7,997 bases of DNA, from NCBI GenBank assembly GCA_026982145.1, contig JALSHQ010000397.1, forward strand, positions 1 to 7,997, written 5' to 3'. The notes beneath the pieces were generated by a model. It was not told the origin of the DNA and searched no databases. It saw only the letters and a program-made list of their open reading frames with translations. Below, one piece after another: positions 5,848-7,997 of the stretch. Origin of the DNA: Gammaproteobacteria bacterium (GTDB taxonomy: Bacteria > Pseudomonadota > Gammaproteobacteria > SZUA-140). Position 1 is the stretch's first letter. Each line of letters begins with the position of its first letter. The translations under genes and the position numbers were made by a program.

Positions 5848-6819
5848 ATGAACAAGCAAAACCAGCTCAATGCCGAACACGCCCTTGCGATTATTGTTGC
5901 TGATGATATTGAGCTCACGCGTACAATGATCCAAGCATCACTGCAAAAAGCGGGCTACCTAGATATCCGCCTCGCCAATGGCCCCGATGAAATGCTAAAA
6001 CGGGTCGAAGAGCGCCCAGCGGATGTCGCATTAATCGACTGGATCATGCCAAAGATGAATGGGCTTGAGTTATGCACCCGCCTCCGCCAGCTCGATGATG
6101 AGCACAACCGATACACTTCTATCATCATGCTGACGGCCAAAGAAGGGATTCAACATTTAGTCAAAGCATTTGGGCACGGTGTCGATGATTTTCTCAACAA
6201 ACCAATCAATGAACTGGAGCTGGCTGCACGCGTTCATGCGGCAGGACGCATCTCGATACTGCAAAATTCATTACTGGAAACGATGCGCGAGCTTGAGGCC
6301 AGCAACCGAATCTTAAGTGAAATGGCTGTCACCGACCCACTCACCAGCCTAGGCAATCGTCGTTACATTACCCAGCGCTCAGAAGCGCTGCTTGCGGAGG
6401 TCAACTCACGCGGCGGCACGCTCGCTTTTTTAATGATCGATATCGACCACTTCAAACAGATCAACGACCAATACGGGCATGACGTTGGCGATGAGATTCT
6501 CAAAAAAATAGCCCGCCGCCTACGCAAGGCAACCCGTCCCACCGATGTGGTCGGGCGCTTTGGTGGGGAAGAATTTTGCATTCTGATGCACTTTCCCGAT
6601 GCCAGCCTCTGCACCCCCAACCTCTTTGAGCGCATTCTAAAGTCAGTTTCAGATAAACCCTTTAACATCGACCAACACCAAGTGTTAGTCACGGTCTCAA
6701 TTGGCGTGAGCATTTGCAATAAAAGCGGCGAAGCGTGTGCGATGCCGACACTGCTAAAAGAAGCTGATGAACGACTCTACAAAGCCAAAGAGGCTGGACG
6801 AAACCAAGTGATATTTTGA
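5848..6819 (+). CDS. Response regulator diguanylate cyclase (REC-GGDEF)
   Basis: Makes the second messenger c-di-GMP from two GTP, with activity expected to depend on phosphorylation of its receiver domain. The 323-residue protein has a REC domain (about 12-130) with the acidic pair Asp19-Asp20, phospho-acceptor Asp64 (LIDWIMPKMNG), Thr96 and Lys118 (LNKPI). A helical linker (about 135-160) leads to a GGDEF domain (about 161-323) with DPLTSLGNRR (163-172), IDIDHFKQIND (197-207) and the active-site signature GGEEF (239-243). RPTD at 230-233 lies five residues before it, the place and form of an RxxD inhibitory site, so product feedback is expected. There is no membrane segment and no EAL domain. 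AAGAGG lies 7 bases before ATG. It follows rnt by 31 bases. No partner histidine kinase is in the window. Confidence 0.96.
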   Translation: MNKQNQLNAEHALAIIVADDIELTRTMIQASLQKAGYLDIRLANGPDEMLKRVEERPADVALIDWIMPKMNGLELCTRLRQLDDEHNRYTSIIMLTAKEGIQHLVKAFGHGVDDFLNKPINELELAARVHAAGRISILQNSLLETMRELEASNRILSEMAVTDPLTSLGNRRYITQRSEALLAEVNSRGGTLAFLMIDIDHFKQINDQYGHDVGDEILKKIARRLRKATRPTDVVGRFGGEEFCILMHFPDASLCTPNLFERILKSVSDKPFNIDQHQVLVTVSIGVSICNKSGEACAMPTLLKEADERLYKAKEAGRNQVIF

Positions 6820-6850
6820 TGCTGCTGAATACGCGCTTGCTCAGCAATAA

Positions 6851-6877
6851 AAAAGGCGCTGATACACAGCGCCTTTT
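6851..6877. terminator. Bidirectional rho-independent terminator
   Basis: A perfect 11-bp stem, AAAAGGCGCTG (6851-6861) and CAGCGCCTTTT (6867-6877), with loop ATACA. It lies between two convergent genes: 31 bases after the diguanylate cyclase stop and 21 bases past the grxD stop. The A run 6849-6854 gives six U on the minus strand, so it should be stronger for grxD; the plus strand has four T then AG. Confidence 0.9.
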
Positions 6878-6898
6878 AGCCGACCCGCACTGGAAAAT

Positions 6899-7216
6899 TT
6901 ACTGCTTGCCCGCAGCCTCAACCATCGTCTTCAGCTCGCCGCGCTGATAAAGCTCCATCACGATGTCGCACCCGCCCACTAACTCGCCATCAATATAGAG
7001 CTGCGGAAAAGTAGGCCAATTGGCGTAGCGTGGCAGATTTTGGCGAATCTCAGGATCAGCCAAAACATTAACATCTAGAAACTCCGCGCCGCAGGTGCCC
7101 AGTGCCTGCACAACATGGCTTGAAAAACCACACTGCGGAAATTGGGGGGTTCCTTTCATATAAAGCACAATCGGTGCGCTTTCGACTTGTTGCTTGATTC
7201 GATCCATTACATCCAT
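6899..7216 (-). CDS. grxD: Monothiol glutaredoxin (Grx4 type)
   Basis: A CGFS-type monothiol glutaredoxin. Members bind a [2Fe-2S] cluster as a glutathione-ligated dimer and deliver or store clusters in the cytoplasm, often with BolA-type partners. The 105-residue protein is a single glutaredoxin domain. Visible are Lys21 (YMKGTP), the active-site CGFS (29-32, Cys29), the TFP turn with the cis-proline (Pro71) and the glutathione-binding GGCDI (81-85). No fused thioredoxin domain is present. The ATG at 7214-7216 has AAGAGG 11 bases upstream (7228-7233); the in-frame ATG three codons later has a longer spacing and is less likely. It is alone on the minus strand, converges on the diguanylate cyclase gene and shares the terminator with it. 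Its promoter probably lies in 7234-7320. Confidence 0.95.
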   Translation of the reverse strand: MDVMDRIKQQVESAPIVLYMKGTPQFPQCGFSSHVVQALGTCGAEFLDVNVLADPEIRQNLPRYANWPTFPQLYIDGELVGGCDIVMELYQRGELKTMVEAAGKQ

Positions 7217-7260
7217 TATCTATTCAACCTCTTGCCTGCTGCTTGTCTCGGAAATACCCC

Positions 7261-7315
7261 ATTCTACCCCCTATCGCAACATATAAAAATATGACATTCC
7301 CTGTTGATATAGCAA
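7261..7315 (-). promoter_or_regulatory. Possible grxD promoter region
   Basis: On the minus strand TTGCTA (7310-7315) and TATTTT (7286-7291) are separated by 18 bases. A separate TAGAAT (7261-7266) is a better -10 but has only TTTTTA at its -35 position. Either could drive grxD and the sequence does not decide between them. No IscR- or Fur-like palindrome is obvious. Confidence 0.25.
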
Positions 7316-7396
7316 TTCCCCCACCTCAATGCTCCCCAATTCATTTTAAAACCTGGCTCACCCCTCATGCCCGCTAATCTAGCAAGTCACCTCACA

Positions 7397-7427
7397 TTGT
7401 TTTTGAGCCATTTGATGTGGCTATAAT
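7397..7427 (+). promoter_or_regulatory. Probable promoter of the class V aminotransferase gene
   Basis: A perfect -10 hexamer TATAAT (7422-7427) is preceded by TTGTTT (7397-7402) at a 19-base spacing, slightly long. The start codon at 7497 is about 65 bases beyond the expected transcription start. Confidence 0.55.
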
Positions 7428-7496
7428 GCCTGCCATCCAGCCGGTTTCAATGGCAGCATCCCCCACCGTTAACCGCTAACAGCACAAGGAGCATTG

Positions 7497-7997
7497 ATGG
7501 CCACATCCATTAGCAAAAATGAGTTTCCGCATATTGAAAAGCTCATCTACCTTAACCACGCCGCTGTAGCACCGTGGCCACGCTGTGTCGCAGCGGCCGT
7601 GAGTGAATTTGCAGAGCAGAATGCGCTGTTTGGCGCACAACGCTATCCGCACTGGATGAGGACTGAGGCCAAACTGCGCCAGCGCCTCGCTCAGCTGATT
7701 AACGCGCCGTCGCCTGATGATGTCGCGCTACTGAAAAACACCTCCGAAGCGCTCTCTGTGGTCGCCTACGGCATCGACTGGCAACCGGGTGACAACATCG
7801 TCACCAGTGATCAGGAGTTTCCTTCTAACCGCATCGTGTGGGAATCACTCAAGCAGTTTGGGGTTGAGCTACGCGAAGTAGACCTCACTTCTGCGCCCAC
7901 ACCAGAAGCGGCGCTCATTGAGCAGATGGATGAAAACACCCGCCTACTCACCATCAGCTCCCTCCAGTACGCCAGCGGCCTGAAGATGGAGCTTGCA
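7497..7997 (+). CDS. Class V aminotransferase-fold PLP enzyme, N-terminal part (partial at window edge)
   Basis: A fold-type I PLP enzyme of the class V aminotransferase family, which includes cysteine desulfurases, isopenicillin-N-epimerase-like proteins and several transaminases. The first 167 codons are in the window. The typical N-terminal block LIYLNHAAVAPWP (16-28) is followed by LLKNTSEALSVVAYGI (78-93), where the NTSEAL segment normally contacts the PLP phosphate. Then come WQPGDNIVTSDQEFPSN (95-111) and a family-typical SSLQYASG (154-161). The PLP-binding lysine and the C-terminal half lie beyond the edge, so the reaction cannot be named. ATG at 7497 has AAGGAG 6 bases upstream (7486-7491), a strong ribosome site. 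Proximity to grxD might suggest a link to Fe-S or sulfur metabolism, but the genes are divergent and this is only a guess. Confidence 0.9.
   Translation, partial: MATSISKNEFPHIEKLIYLNHAAVAPWPRCVAAAVSEFAEQNALFGAQRYPHWMRTEAKLRQRLAQLINAPSPDDVALLKNTSEALSVVAYGIDWQPGDNIVTSDQEFPSNRIVWESLKQFGVELREVDLTSAPTPEAALIEQMDENTRLLTISSLQYASGLKMELA

Overview
This window reads as a chromosomal segment of a free-living or host-associated gammaproteobacterium. The support is protein-level: an AceE-type (homodimeric, gammaproteobacterial/betaproteobacterial style) pyruvate dehydrogenase E1, SlyX, RNase T (essentially a gammaproteobacterial exoribonuclease), a short type II dihydroorotase like that of E. coli, and the monothiol glutaredoxin GrxD. 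The pyrC-rnt pair with a grxD gene nearby recalls the arrangement in pseudomonads and relatives. No narrower taxon can be supported from sequence alone. There are no tRNAs, rRNAs, transposases, CRISPR repeats or phage genes; it looks like core chromosome rather than an island.

Layout. 1-557 (minus) is the 5' part of aceE, running off the left edge. A 429-base divergent intergenic region (558-986) separates it from a plus-strand M17 leucyl-aminopeptidase-family gene (987-2510), which is followed after 6 bases by slyX (2517-2720). After a 120-base gap with a good -35 hexamer comes a MoeA-like gene (2841-3884) that is unusually short and altered at several residues of the MoeA active site. A structured 171-base spacer leads to pyrC (4056-5120), rnt (5154-5816) and a response-regulator diguanylate cyclase (5848-6819). 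These three are spaced 33 and 31 bases apart and probably form one transcription unit. A perfect 11-bp stem terminator (6851-6877) ends this unit and also ends grxD (6899-7216, minus), which converges on it. Finally a plus-strand class V aminotransferase-fold gene starts at 7497 behind a perfect TATAAT box and runs off the right edge.

How the genes fit together. Most are housekeeping: pyruvate oxidation (aceE), peptide turnover (M17 peptidase), pyrimidine synthesis (pyrC), RNA 3'-end maturation (rnt), Fe-S/redox handling (grxD). The diguanylate cyclase adds c-di-GMP signalling to the pyrC-rnt unit, probably by position only. No multi-gene undescribed system is evident. The items most worth a second look are the divergent, domain-IV-less MoeA homologue, a run of ten C residues at codons 4-7 of rnt, and the series of inverted repeats in the pyrC leader.
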